A DNA stretch of 64,000 nt from Saccharothrix tamanrassetensis (lineage in GTDB: Bacteria > Actinomycetota > Actinomycetes > Mycobacteriales > Pseudonocardiaceae). A program made the translations under genes and the position numbers. The stretch is taken from assembly GCF_014203665.1 (NCBI RefSeq), contig NZ_JACHJN010000001.1, positions 744,001-808,000 of the forward strand, read 5' to 3'. Positions 45,401 through 52,577 of this stretch are shown here, in pieces. Below the pieces are notes generated by a model. It saw only the letters and a program-made list of their open reading frames with translations. It was not told the origin of the DNA and searched no databases. The stretch's first letter is position 1. The number at the start of each line of letters is the position of its first letter.

Positions 45401-48274
45401 ATCGCGCAGTCCCAGCACCTCGGCCATGACCTCGCACAGCACCCGTTCACGGGGCGAGCGCGGCGCACGGGCCCGCGTACCGGTCACGTCCGGAGCGGGC
45501 AGCGCCTTGCGGTCCACCTTGCCGTGCGCGGTGAGCGGCATGGCGTCCAGCTCCACGAACGCCGACGGGACCAGGTAGTCGGGCAGCAGCTCGCCCAGCC
45601 GGACACGCAGGTCGCCGAGCGGCCGGTTGGCCACCACGTACCCGATCAGCCGCTTGCCGCCGGCCTCGCCGACGACCTGCACGGCCGCGTCCGAGACCTC
45701 CGGCAGGCCGCGCAGGGTCGCCTCGATCTCGCCCAGCTCGATCCGATGGCCGCGCACCTTCACCTGGTGGTCACGGCGTTCCAGGAACTCCAGCTGCCCG
45801 TCCTCGCGGCGCACCACGCGGTCGCCCGTGCGGTACATCCGGCCGCCGCTGAACGGGTCCGCGACGAACGTGGCCGAGGTGCGCTTCGGGTCGCCCAGGT
45901 AACCCCGGCCCACTCCCGCACCGCCCACGTACAGCTCGCCGGGCACGCCGGTCGGTACCGGGCCGAGGTCGTCGCCCAGCACGTAGAGGTCGGTGTTGCG
46001 GACGGCCCGGCCGATCGGCACACGCGGACCGGCGGCGTCGTCCACCGTCACGAACGCGTGCGTCACGTCGTCCGAGCACTCCGTGGGGCCGTAGGCGTTG
46101 ACCAGCGGCACGGTCGGGAAGCGGGCAAACCAGCGCAGGCACAGGTCCGGCGGCAACGCCTCACCGGTGACGACCAGTTCGCGCAGCGACGGCAGCTTCG
46201 GCCGCGCCTCCACGACATCCCACGCGTCCAGTGCGGCGCGCAGCAGCGACGGTACGACCTCCAGCACGGTGATGCGTTCGTCGGCCACGAGGCCGAACAG
46301 CAGATCGGGGTCGGCCGCCGTCTCACGGCCGACGACCCGCACCCGGCCGCCCGCGACCAGGGGCGCGAGCATCTGCCACACCGAGATGTCGAACGTCAGC
46401 GGCGCGTTCTGCACCACGCTGTCCGCGTCGGTCAGGCCCAGGTCCTCCACCTTGGCCAACAGGTGGTTGACCATGCCGCGGCGGTGCACCATCGCGCCCT
46501 TGGGCTTGCCGGTGGAGCCCGACGTGAAGATCACGTACGCCAGGTCGTCCGGATCGCCCAGTACCGGCGCCGGCTCGGTGTCCTCGGCATTGTCCAGCAC
46601 GATGATGTCGACGCCGAGTCCGGCTGCCGACGCGCGGTGCGCGGCGTCGACGACGACGAGTCCGATGCCGTTGTCACGAACCAGTTCCGCCGTGCGTGCG
46701 ATCGGAGCGCGGGTGTCCAGCGGCACGTACGCCGCCCCCGCGCCCAGAGCGCCGAGCACAGCGGAGACGAACCCGGCACCCGGTGCGGCGAGCACGCCCA
46801 CCAGGGTCGCGGGCAGTCTGCGGGACAGGGCGCTGGCCCGGGCGACCAGCGTCGAGTAGGTGACGTCGAAGTCGTCCTCCACCACCGCGACGGCATCCGG
46901 GCGTTCCGCCGCGATCGCCCGGACCTGCTCGACCACGTCGGTGAACGGGTCGGTGCGGGACGGGCCGATGGTGGCGGTCAGCCACTCGGCGCGCTCGGTG
47001 TCGGCCAGGACTTCCAGCTGTGCCAGTGGTTCGTCGTCCGAGGCGTGCGCGAAGCGGTCCAGGAACGCGGTGAACCGGGCCAGGTGCGCTTCGGCTTCAC
47101 CGGCCGTGTACAGCTCGGGGTTGCCGTTGAGGTGGACCTCCAGCCCGCCGTCCGGCGCGTCCACCACGGTGATCATCAGGTCTTCGATGAGACCGGTCGA
47201 CAGGTTGTTGACCTCCACCTCGCACGCCCCCAGCGCGAAGGTGGTCTGCTGCGGCAGGATGTTGACGAACGGGCCGAACGGCCGCCGGTCGTCAGCGGCC
47301 AGGCCCATGGCGCGGCGGATGCGGCTGACCCGGTGGCGCTGGTGCTTGAGCACCCGCATGAGTTCGCGGGACGTCCGGCGGAGCAGGTCCGGCCTGGTGT
47401 CGTCGGGCCGCACGCGGACCCGCAGCGGCAGGTAGTTGGCGACCATGCCGGGGACGGCGCGCATCGTCGCGCCCATCCGCGCGGTCGCCGGCAGGGTCAG
47501 CAGCACGTCGCCCACGCCGGTGAGGCGCTGGGTGTAGGCCGCCACAGCGGACAGCACGACGGCGGGCCAGGTCGACGTGGACCGGGTCGCCAGGTCGCGC
47601 AGCGCCCGCGCGGTCCCGGCGGACAGCACGGAGGTGCGCCGCAGGAAGCCGCGCACCTCGGGATCGGTGACCGTGCGGGTGGACAGGCTCACCAGGTCCG
47701 GGGTGGCGTCGAACCGCCGCGACCAGAAGTCCTTGTCCTTCACCGCGGCCGGGGACTCCTCATAGGCGCGTTCACCGGCCAGCAACGCGCTCAGCGGCGG
47801 GATCGGTGTGCCGTCGACCCCGCCGTACAGTTCGGCCAGCCGCCGCCAGAAGACCACCTGGCTGTAGCCGTCGCACAGCAGGTGGTGGATGCGCATGTAG
47901 AAGAAGTGCCGGTCGTCGGCGACCTTGACGACCGCGAACCGGAACAGCGGGAACTCGTCCAGCTCGAACGGCGTCGCCAGGTCGGCGCTCATCCAGTCGG
48001 CGGCCTCGTCGGCGGTGAGCTCCAGCCGGGTCAGCGGGAGCGTCACCAGCGGCGTCACCACCTGCGCCGGGGCACCGTCCACCTCCAGGTAGCGGGTGCG
48101 CGTGCACTCGGCCTCGTCGACCAGCCCGCGCGCGGCGGCGACCAGCGCCGGGACGTCCAGCGGGCCGCGGATGTCCAGGTAGCCCGCCGAGTTGTAAGCG
48201 ACGCCCCGCCCGTTGAGCTTCTCGTCGAACCAGATCTCGGCCTGTCCGGCGGAAAGGGGCAACGCGTCGGTCAT
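33449..48274 (-). CDS. Non-ribosomal peptide synthetase, modules 9-12 with terminal thioesterase (4941 aa)
   Basis: Start chosen at ATG 48274: GAGGAGA precedes it and it overlaps the upstream stop as ATGA. Domains, about residues: C9 (1-415, HHLLCDG at 130), A9 (439-930), T9 (971), E9 (1022-1495), C10 (1505-1932), A10 (1958-2452), T10 (2495), C11 (2545-2982), A11 (3015-3505), T11 (3549), C12 (3602-4039), A12 (4065-4559), T12 (4602), TE (4675-4938, GWSFGG). Hand-read signatures: A9 and A11 D-I-W-E-V-T-A-D-D (acid-rich, so a diamino acid, with Dap favoured by the adjacent SbnA/SbnB genes); A10 D-A-W-A-V-A-G-L-A (bulky or aromatic, a chlorotryptophan candidate); A12 D-I-L-Q-M-G-M-I-W (glycine code). 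C9 resembles the EntF-type N-terminal C domain rather than the D-accepting type. T9 has LGGDS, while T10-T12 have LGGHS, which hints at a composite origin. Glycine is the last residue before release. Confidence 0.97.
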   Translation of the reverse strand: MTDALPLSAGQAEIWFDEKLNGRGVAYNSAGYLDIRGPLDVPALVAAARGLVDEAECTRTRYLEVDGAPAQVVTPLVTLPLTRLELTADEAADWMSADLATPFELDEFPLFRFAVVKVADDRHFFYMRIHHLLCDGYSQVVFWRRLAELYGGVDGTPIPPLSALLAGERAYEESPAAVKDKDFWSRRFDATPDLVSLSTRTVTDPEVRGFLRRTSVLSAGTARALRDLATRSTSTWPAVVLSAVAAYTQRLTGVGDVLLTLPATARMGATMRAVPGMVANYLPLRVRVRPDDTRPDLLRRTSRELMRVLKHQRHRVSRIRRAMGLAADDRRPFGPFVNILPQQTTFALGACEVEVNNLSTGLIEDLMITVVDAPDGGLEVHLNGNPELYTAGEAEAHLARFTAFLDRFAHASDDEPLAQLEVLADTERAEWLTATIGPSRTDPFTDVVEQVRAIAAERPDAVAVVEDDFDVTYSTLVARASALSRRLPATLVGVLAAPGAGFVSAVLGALGAGAAYVPLDTRAPIARTAELVRDNGIGLVVVDAAHRASAAGLGVDIIVLDNAEDTEPAPVLGDPDDLAYVIFTSGSTGKPKGAMVHRRGMVNHLLAKVEDLGLTDADSVVQNAPLTFDISVWQMLAPLVAGGRVRVVGRETAADPDLLFGLVADERITVLEVVPSLLRAALDAWDVVEARPKLPSLRELVVTGEALPPDLCLRWFARFPTVPLVNAYGPTECSDDVTHAFVTVDDAAGPRVPIGRAVRNTDLYVLGDDLGPVPTGVPGELYVGGAGVGRGYLGDPKRTSATFVADPFSGGRMYRTGDRVVRREDGQLEFLERRDHQVKVRGHRIELGEIEATLRGLPEVSDAAVQVVGEAGGKRLIGYVVANRPLGDLRVRLGELLPDYLVPSAFVELDAMPLTAHGKVDRKALPAPDVTGTRARAPRSPRERVLCEVMAEVLGLRDVGVDDDFFTLGGDSISSIQVVSRARRAGVVFTSREVMKHRTPAAIAAIAANATGTAVVADDGVGEVELTPIAHQLREDLNDLSQTTRQYSQYVVLHVPTGLDLIKLAGAIQTVVDHHDALRARLSVPLPGLWTMETLPVGEIRATKLVRRVPLSELDDVDEVVAEEVARARAGLAPEEGRVLQAVLIDSGTTARLVLVVHHLVVDGVSWRIIVPDLAEAVAGRALQPIGTSYRRWAKVLAEHARSASRVTELPLWAAQVHPTDVRLGDRPLDPHRDTYGTARSLRLVLPTEQTSALLTKVPAVFHAEINDVLLAGLAIAVADWRRRRLGVDDSAVLVEVEGHGREQVVDDVDLSRTVGWFTSVFPLRLDVGELDRADLWAGGASAGTAIKRVKEQLRALPDHGIGFGLLRYLNPQTVGTLARFGTPQVGFNYLGRFGAGETAGEWSLDAGTSVVGTGVSPDMPLRHAIAVTPVTEDTAAGPHLVADWLWADGLLSDGDVADIARTWFRALEAFVEHACLPGAGGHSPSDFDLVALTEREIADIERETGAVQDVLPLSPLQKGLLFQAEFDRDGADVYTLQVVVDVEGALDVDAFRAAAEALLRRHPNLRASFHSRPSGDAVQVVPASAALPWEEIDLTGMDPVDAEHELRRLTDEDWVRRFDMADPPLLRFTVVRTGIDRFRLIWAVHHILVDGWSMPIFAKELFTLTANGADLSALPPVAPSRDYLEWLARQDDEAARQAWRTALHGIGEATRIGPDERPRVTDSPASITVDLPAEFTGKLSRWARARGLTLNTVMQGAWAILLGRLTGRDDVVFGAVHSGRPVDLPGMESMVGLFLNTLPVRVRLDPATPIADLLTRIQDEQFDLAPHHHLGLAEVQQVAGVGELFDTVVSFHNYPMDTDGLSGIVPGVRLVAAEGRLVAEYPFALSVYPGDRLRLLAQYRSDIFDAPAIESVVDRFTRLLHILATDSDTPVAHVDLLSADERSQILDGWGGRIADIPEVVVTDLFEARAAEAPDSVAAVFQGTPLTYAELNARANRLARMLVARGAGPESVVALAMPRSLEMLVAVLGVLKAGASYLPIDAKYPADRVDYMVADARPSVLLSTVDVAGTLNVGVEVVPIDAVDFSAYPDGDLTDAHRIAPLRPHHPSYVIYTSGSTGKPKGVVVDHAGFVAMVLSLIDKFQVTPDTRVLQFASYSFDATVWEMGLALCGGGTVVVAGDDARGPGQALIDLINDNGVNLAALPPVVAGGMPEGTKLPDDLTMVVAGEACPPEVVARWSATHRMFNGYGPTESVLAATVGGPLTPGPKPPIGTPTAAHRVYVLDSLLQPVPAGVTGELYVSGGLARGYLNRPGLTAERFIADPFGGPGDRMYRTGDLVKWLPGGQLDYLGRADDQVQLRGFRIELGEVESVLLAHPDVVLAVAVVREDEEGDRKLVAYLVTGQDGSAVPAGLREQLVEALPEYMVPSALVVLDELPLTPQGKLDRKALPAPDYTGQTRGRGPRNPVEEILAGVFADVLQLPQVGIDDDFFALGGHSLLATKVISRARAALGVELPIRALFEARTVAGVAEQVVGASDARPPLRPAARGERIPLSYAQTRLWFLDKFEDGTTGTYNVPLAVRLNGDLDVPALRGALRDLVARHEILRSVFPDAEGEPYQQVVDVPADYPELPLTRLPESDLQTVLTAEADHGFDLAAEPVMRAHLYGVAPSEHVLLLVFHHIAFDGGSIAPLVEDLATAYRARVAGRRPEWAALAVQYADYALWQRELLGDEHDPDSLLSRQLGYWTQALAGVPEELDLPTDFARPAVGNYDGDELRFEIDAELYHAVVALARDTGASVFMVFQAALSALLTKLGAGTDIPLGTPTAGRTDDELADLIGFFVNTLVLRTDTGGDPTFQELLHRVRDTNLAAYQHQDVPFEHLVDRLNPERSLNKQPLFQVMLTMQTSDDIPLTLPGLSGRVEPVRSQRAKFDFTVLLEERYAEGVPSGMHGVLEYSTELFTEASARRLSRRLVDFLRSVVTDPAARLSRIDVLDADEHAAVLRAGTGPVKPQAYEGVVERVRSLALAQPDAVAVVDDHSSVTYAELVGRAGAFSRRVPGDGLTAVLAAPGIGFVTAVLGVLGAGGGYVPLDVQAPVARIAALLADSGARAIAVDEAHLELAQEVANGIEIVVLDDTVDAELPPAQGEPDDLAYVIFTSGSTGKPKGAMVHRRGMVNHLWCKVDDLAVSELDMIVHNAPVTFDISVWQMLTALMVGGRVRVTGRDTAVDPNALFATIRNEGVTILEVVPSLLRAALDAWDITEETPDLRGLRWLVVTGEALPPDLCHRWFARYPDIPLVNAYGPTECSDDVTHATIRLGDELGDARVPIGRPVRNTRLYVLGDDLRPVPAGVPGELYVGGIGVGRGYLNDRARTSVTFIADPYGDVGTRMYRTGDRVVLRPDGQLEFLERRDHQVKIRGHRIELGEVEAALRAVPEVGDAAVSVSGDQGGHKRLVGYVVAAPGADLSVSAVRDALGESLPDYMVPAAMVVLDALPLTPNGKVDRKALPEPDLAATRGRGPRTPVEEILCGVFGEVLGTAEVGVEDDFFDLGGHSLLATRVVSRIRTVLDVELPVRALFEARTVAGLAKLVAGAASARPALRPVERAGDEGLPLSFAQRRLWFLNKLEESATGTYNIPLAVRLKGELDVTALGEAVDDVVARNEILRTVFPDVDGVPYQRVLPVYGSVLRVGHTDDIARTLAEEVDRGFDLGAEPALRARLYVVDEQEHVLLLVFHHIAFDGWSTAPLARDLATAYAARRTGKAPSWEPLPVQYADYAVWQREWLGSETDEDSVLSAQLAYWTRALADLPEELDLPTDFARSAVSDHDGDVHQFSVPPELHAGLLALARETGASVFMLVQAAVSALLTKLGAGTDIPLGSPIAGRTDEALHDMVGFFVNTLVLRTDTSGDPTFRELVRRVRETDLAAYVHQDLPFEYLVEALNPPRSLSRHPLFQVMLAFQNDDDAAEALPGVNAAVEPMKAGRSKFDLTFDLVERQLDGNPAGMDGVLAYRTDLFRKSTVDRMAQRLIRVLTAVVADPDAPLSDVDVLSPDERHRILVEWNDTTRELDRALVPDMVANRTKQIPGVTALVGPDGQYTYRQLGARSNRLARELIRRGAGPERIVAIAVPRSTDLVVSALAVLKSGAAFLPIDPAHPADRIALTLADAEPTLTVTTAEVAAKLPPTGEVLLLDAPEVDRVLRGRGGAAEVTDKDRNAPLRPEHPAYVIYTSGSTGRPKGVVIPHRALRNLIADMRLRLAMSRDDRLLAVTTFGFDISNLEVFVPLVSGATLIVADREVVRDPLALGAMLVETRTSVMQATPSLWQALVDADPDALRRLRVVMTGGEALSEALAAALHELTPDVRNMYGPTETTIWSTVSEVDGGKPTIGKPISNTKVYVLDHALRPVPPGVPGELYIGGEGLARGYLNRTASTADRFLADPFGEAGDRMYRTGDVVRWDDDGEIEFLGRRDHQVKVRGFRIELGEVEAALRAVPGISDAVVVADNGRLVGYVVGSDVPEPVVVRRRLGEALPDHMIPSALVALERFPLNTNGKVDRAALPAPDSADRTPSRAPATAAEKVLCQVFADVLGLPEVRVDDDFFELGGHSLLATGVVSRARKAGLRFTIADVFVHKTTEGLASVAQEQDVPAAGASAVARVFDEVRALEAGDDPLDPFAVVLPIRPDGTKPPLFVLHSGLGSSLPYVGLARSIDPDVPIYGIQSPSVGHLAPLPDSIEAVAREYLGYLKQVQAEGPYHLLGWSFGGVLAQELAVRLQDNGDEVALVANLDGYPHRPGTEDEDLSDDELLLRVMEVIGHDREEFAGRDLQPGDVVEVLRRDRHPLADLGEQRLLAMLSVVRNHGRIMERFTPRTFHGDLVLFAAVRDRSEAEVAELADSWTAHVGGEVRTHRVPCGHEYMMHPEPQALIGAAVAEELRRVQGNQIREARP

Positions 48275-49257
48275 GGCATTCTCCTCGCAAGCGTCGCGGC
48301 CTCCTGCTCGCCGAGCAGGTCCGCGCCGTAGATGTCCGCGATCCACTGGTCGTGGTAGACGGTGTCCAGGTAGCGCTCGCCCAGGTCCGGCGCGATCGCG
48401 ACCGCCGTCACGTCGCGGTCGTGCCGGGCGAGCCAGGCGGTCGCGCCGGACAGCACCGTGCCGGTCGAACCGCCGAACAGGAACCCGTGCCGCAGCAGCG
48501 CCCGGCAGGCCCGGACGGTGTCCGCCTCGGCGACGTGCAGCACCTCGTCCACGTAGGACTCGTCCAGCAGCGGTGGACGGACGCTGGTGCCCAGGCCGGG
48601 CAGCATCCGGGGCTGAGCGGGCGTGCCGAAGGTGACCGAGCCGACGCTGTCGACCGCCACCACCCGCACCGACGGCTTGTTCTCCCGGAAGTAGCGGGCG
48701 CAGCCCATCAGCGTGCCGGTGCTGCCCGCGCCGATGAAGACCACGTCGACCTCGGGGAAGCTCTTGAGGATCTCCGGGCCGGTGGTCTGGTAGTGCGCCG
48801 TCCAGTTGCCCGGGTTGGCGTACTGGTTGAGCCACAGGTGGTCGGCGTGCTCGGCCACCAGGTCCTTGACGAACCGGATGCGCGCGCCGAGGAACCCGTC
48901 CTCCGGGTGCGGCTCGGTGATCACGTGCACCTGCGCACCCAGCGCGGTCATCAGCTGGCGGGTGGACAGGTTGCAGCGGGTGTCGGTCACGCACAGGAAC
49001 CGGAGGCCCCGGCTGGCCGCCACCAGGGCCAGCGCCACGCCGAGGTTGCCCGACGAGCTCTCCACCAGCGTGGTGCCCTCGCGCAGCGCGCCGCTGCGGA
49101 CCGCCGCCGACACCATCTCGTTGGCGGCCTTGAGCTTGATCGAGCCGGCGAAGTTGAAGCCTTCGCACTTCAGGTACAGCGGGTGGCCCGAGAGCCGCCG
49201 GAGGTCCACGTAGAGGTCGTCCACGTTGAACTCCTGGGGCGTGGATATCACTGGCAT
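48271..49257 (-). CDS. sbnA: SbnA-type PLP enzyme, first step to 2,3-diaminopropionate
   Basis: A 328-residue fold-type II PLP enzyme related to cysteine synthase. The likely PLP lysine is K41 in AGSIKLKAA, and the phosphate loop is SSSGNLGVALA near residue 70. LYLKCEGFNFAGSIK is characteristic of the SbnA group rather than of O-acetylserine sulfhydrylase. SbnA joins O-phosphoserine and glutamate to N-(1-amino-1-carboxyl-2-ethyl)glutamate; SbnB then releases Dap. The SbnB-type gene lies 36 bp upstream, and the stop overlaps the NRPS start as ATGA. This makes Dap a very likely building block of modules 9 and 11. Confidence 0.93.
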   Translation of the reverse strand: MPVISTPQEFNVDDLYVDLRRLSGHPLYLKCEGFNFAGSIKLKAANEMVSAAVRSGALREGTTLVESSSGNLGVALALVAASRGLRFLCVTDTRCNLSTRQLMTALGAQVHVITEPHPEDGFLGARIRFVKDLVAEHADHLWLNQYANPGNWTAHYQTTGPEILKSFPEVDVVFIGAGSTGTLMGCARYFRENKPSVRVVAVDSVGSVTFGTPAQPRMLPGLGTSVRPPLLDESYVDEVLHVAEADTVRACRALLRHGFLFGGSTGTVLSGATAWLARHDRDVTAVAIAPDLGERYLDTVYHDQWIADIYGADLLGEQEAATLARRMP

Positions 49258-49293
49258 GCGCCGACTCCTAGGCGAGGTCCACGGTCAGGCGGC

Positions 49294-50322
49294 TCATCGC
49301 TTGCCGTAGCGGTGAAGGTCGTAGAAGAAGTCCTCCACGACGGCGAGGTCGCCCGCCCGCGACACCTCGTCGTAGACGTGCTTGCCGACCGCCAGGTCGA
49401 GGACGCCCAGCCCGAACGGCGAGAACACCAGCGGCTTGTCGGCACTGGGCCGCACGGCGCCGGTCATCACGTCGTACAAGGTGCCGGACAGGAAGTCGCG
49501 GTTGCCGGTGAGCTGCTCGGCCAGGTGCGGCGAGGTGTTCGCCTTGAGGCAGTGCTCCACGTCGTCCACCACGTTGGTGGCGCTCAGGATCACCTCGGGC
49601 GACAGGTCCCGCAGGGACACGTGCAGCACCAGCGGGTTGTGGTCGAACAAAGCCGGGTCCGTCACGTGGGGCGTGCCCGCGATGGTCGCGAAGACCACCA
49701 GGTCGCTCTCCCGGATCAGGCTGTCCGCGTCACCGTGGATTTTGGCCGCGCCACCGGCGGTCCCGTCCACGTAGGACTTGAAGCCCTCTGCCGACGCGGT
49801 GCTGAGGTCGTGGATGCCCACCTCGTCGAACGTCCAGCCGGTGGCGTGCAGGTAGGTGTGGATGTAGCGGGCGATCAGCCCGGTGCCGACGAAGCCGACC
49901 CTGGTCGGGCGACCGCGGTCGCGGGAGAGCCAGTCGGCGGCCAGGGCGGCGGAGGCGGCGGTGCGCACGGCGCTGACGATGGAGCTCTCCAGGCAGGCGA
50001 TCGGGTAGCCGGTGCGCCGGTCGTTGAGGATCAGCACGGCCGAGGCGCGGGGCAGGCCCTCCGCGACGTTGGCCGGGAAGCTGGAGATCCACTTCACGCC
50101 GTGCACGCCGATGTCGCCGCCGACCGACGCGGGCAGCGCGATGATCCGCGACGCCGGGTCCTCCGGGAAGCGCAGGAAATAGGACGGAGGATTGACCGTG
50201 TCGCCTTCCCCGTGCACCCGGTAGGCCGCCTCGATCAGTTCGAGGACATGCTTCTCCCGCCCCTGCAGAACCTGGTCCACCTGGGCGCCGGAAATCACTG
50301 CGAAGGCAGGAGTCACCGCCAT
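49294..50322 (-). CDS. sbnB: SbnB-type dehydrogenase (ornithine cyclodeaminase/mu-crystallin family)
   Basis: A 342-residue NAD-dependent enzyme. The Rossmann motif GFVGTGLIARYI lies near residue 145. The N-terminal part has VHGVKWISSFPANV, which aligns with the substrate-binding part of the ornithine cyclodeaminase family. In staphyloferrin B, zwittermicin and tuberactinomycin pathways, SbnB-type enzymes oxidatively cleave the SbnA product to Dap, 2-oxoglutarate and NADH. GAAGGGAC precedes the ATG. It is the first gene of the long minus-strand operon and is driven by the repeat promoter at 50375-50417. Confidence 0.93.
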   Translation of the reverse strand: MAVTPAFAVISGAQVDQVLQGREKHVLELIEAAYRVHGEGDTVNPPSYFLRFPEDPASRIIALPASVGGDIGVHGVKWISSFPANVAEGLPRASAVLILNDRRTGYPIACLESSIVSAVRTAASAALAADWLSRDRGRPTRVGFVGTGLIARYIHTYLHATGWTFDEVGIHDLSTASAEGFKSYVDGTAGGAAKIHGDADSLIRESDLVVFATIAGTPHVTDPALFDHNPLVLHVSLRDLSPEVILSATNVVDDVEHCLKANTSPHLAEQLTGNRDFLSGTLYDVMTGAVRPSADKPLVFSPFGLGVLDLAVGKHVYDEVSRAGDLAVVEDFFYDLHRYGKR

Positions 50323-50374
50323 GTCCCTTCACTCGACAGCCGCCGTCCCGGATCGACCGCGGTCTCCGGAGAAG

Positions 50375-50417
50375 ATGCTGGCGAACTCGGCTGACAAGCC
50401 GCTGACACCGGGCTGAC
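50375..50417 (-). promoter_or_regulatory. 11-bp direct-repeat promoter of the Dap/NRPS operon
   Basis: On the minus strand there are three perfect GTCAGC copies, at 50417-50412, 50406-50401 and 50395-50390, with an exact 11-bp period. Nine bases after the last copy is CAGCAT (50380-50375), a plausible -10. The start codon of the SbnB-type gene is 53 bp beyond it. The site matches those at 31365 and 59149 in repeat, period, spacing and distance to the gene. Confidence 0.82.
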
Positions 50418-50536
50418 GAGTTGCGCGGAGACTTTCCACAGCGATTCTGAGCTGCGGTTATACCGCTCCCGGCGGACAGCCGGGGAGGCGGTAGAGAAAA
50501 TATATAGAAACTCCCGCCGGCGGCTTCGGCGGAACA

Positions 50537-52288
<1,752 letters not shown>

Positions 52289-52302
52289 CCGTCGGCACGT
52301 GC

Positions 52303-52337
52303 AAGGCCCGCCGGGAACCCCTCGCCCGGCGGGCCTT
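52303..52337 (+). terminator. Hairpin terminator after the halogenase gene
   Basis: Perfect 13-bp inverted repeat: arms 52303-52315 and 52325-52337, with a 9-base loop. It starts 15 bp after the halogenase stop. The arms begin and end with AAGG/CCTT, which helps form a stable stem. Confidence 0.85.
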
Positions 52338-52401
52338 CCGCGTGTCGCGGGCCGAACGTCCCGGCGACCGTGACGGCGGACCGTGCTCGCGGGGATCGCC
52401 G

Positions 52402-52457
52402 CTTGCGGCACGGTCATCGCCGATGGCCTCTTGCGGCACGGTCGTCGACGATGGCTT
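52402..52457. repeat. 28-bp imperfect tandem duplication in intergenic DNA
   Basis: Two adjacent 28-bp units (52402-52429 and 52430-52457) share TTGCGGCACGGTC and CGATGGC, with a few substitutions. They lie between the two terminators of the convergent halogenase and dehydrogenase genes. No coding or regulatory role is visible. The rest of 52338-52527 shows nothing I recognise. Confidence 0.75.
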
Positions 52458-52527
52458 CGCGATCGACGGATCTGCCGGATCTTCATGAACGGACACGGCT
52501 CCGCGGCACGGGTTCCGGGAACGAGGA

Positions 52528-52568
52528 ATCGCCGGTCGGTGTGCACGGAGACCACACCGACCGGCGAT
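52528..52568 (-). terminator. Hairpin terminator of the seven-gene minus-strand operon
   Basis: Perfect 16-bp inverted repeat: arms 52528-52543 and 52553-52568, with a 9-base loop. It lies 9 bp beyond the dehydrogenase stop on the minus strand. Confidence 0.85.
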
Positions 52569-52577
52569 GGCGGAGGA

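Noticed and set aside
48275-49168. Extended start for the third NRPS
   Set aside because: The extension is out-of-frame shadow of the SbnA-type gene. ATG 48274 has a strong GAGGAGA site and begins a normal C domain.
48271-49257. Cysteine synthase (cysK)
   Set aside because: The EGFNFAGSIKLKAA segment and the adjacent SbnB-type gene indicate the SbnA subgroup.
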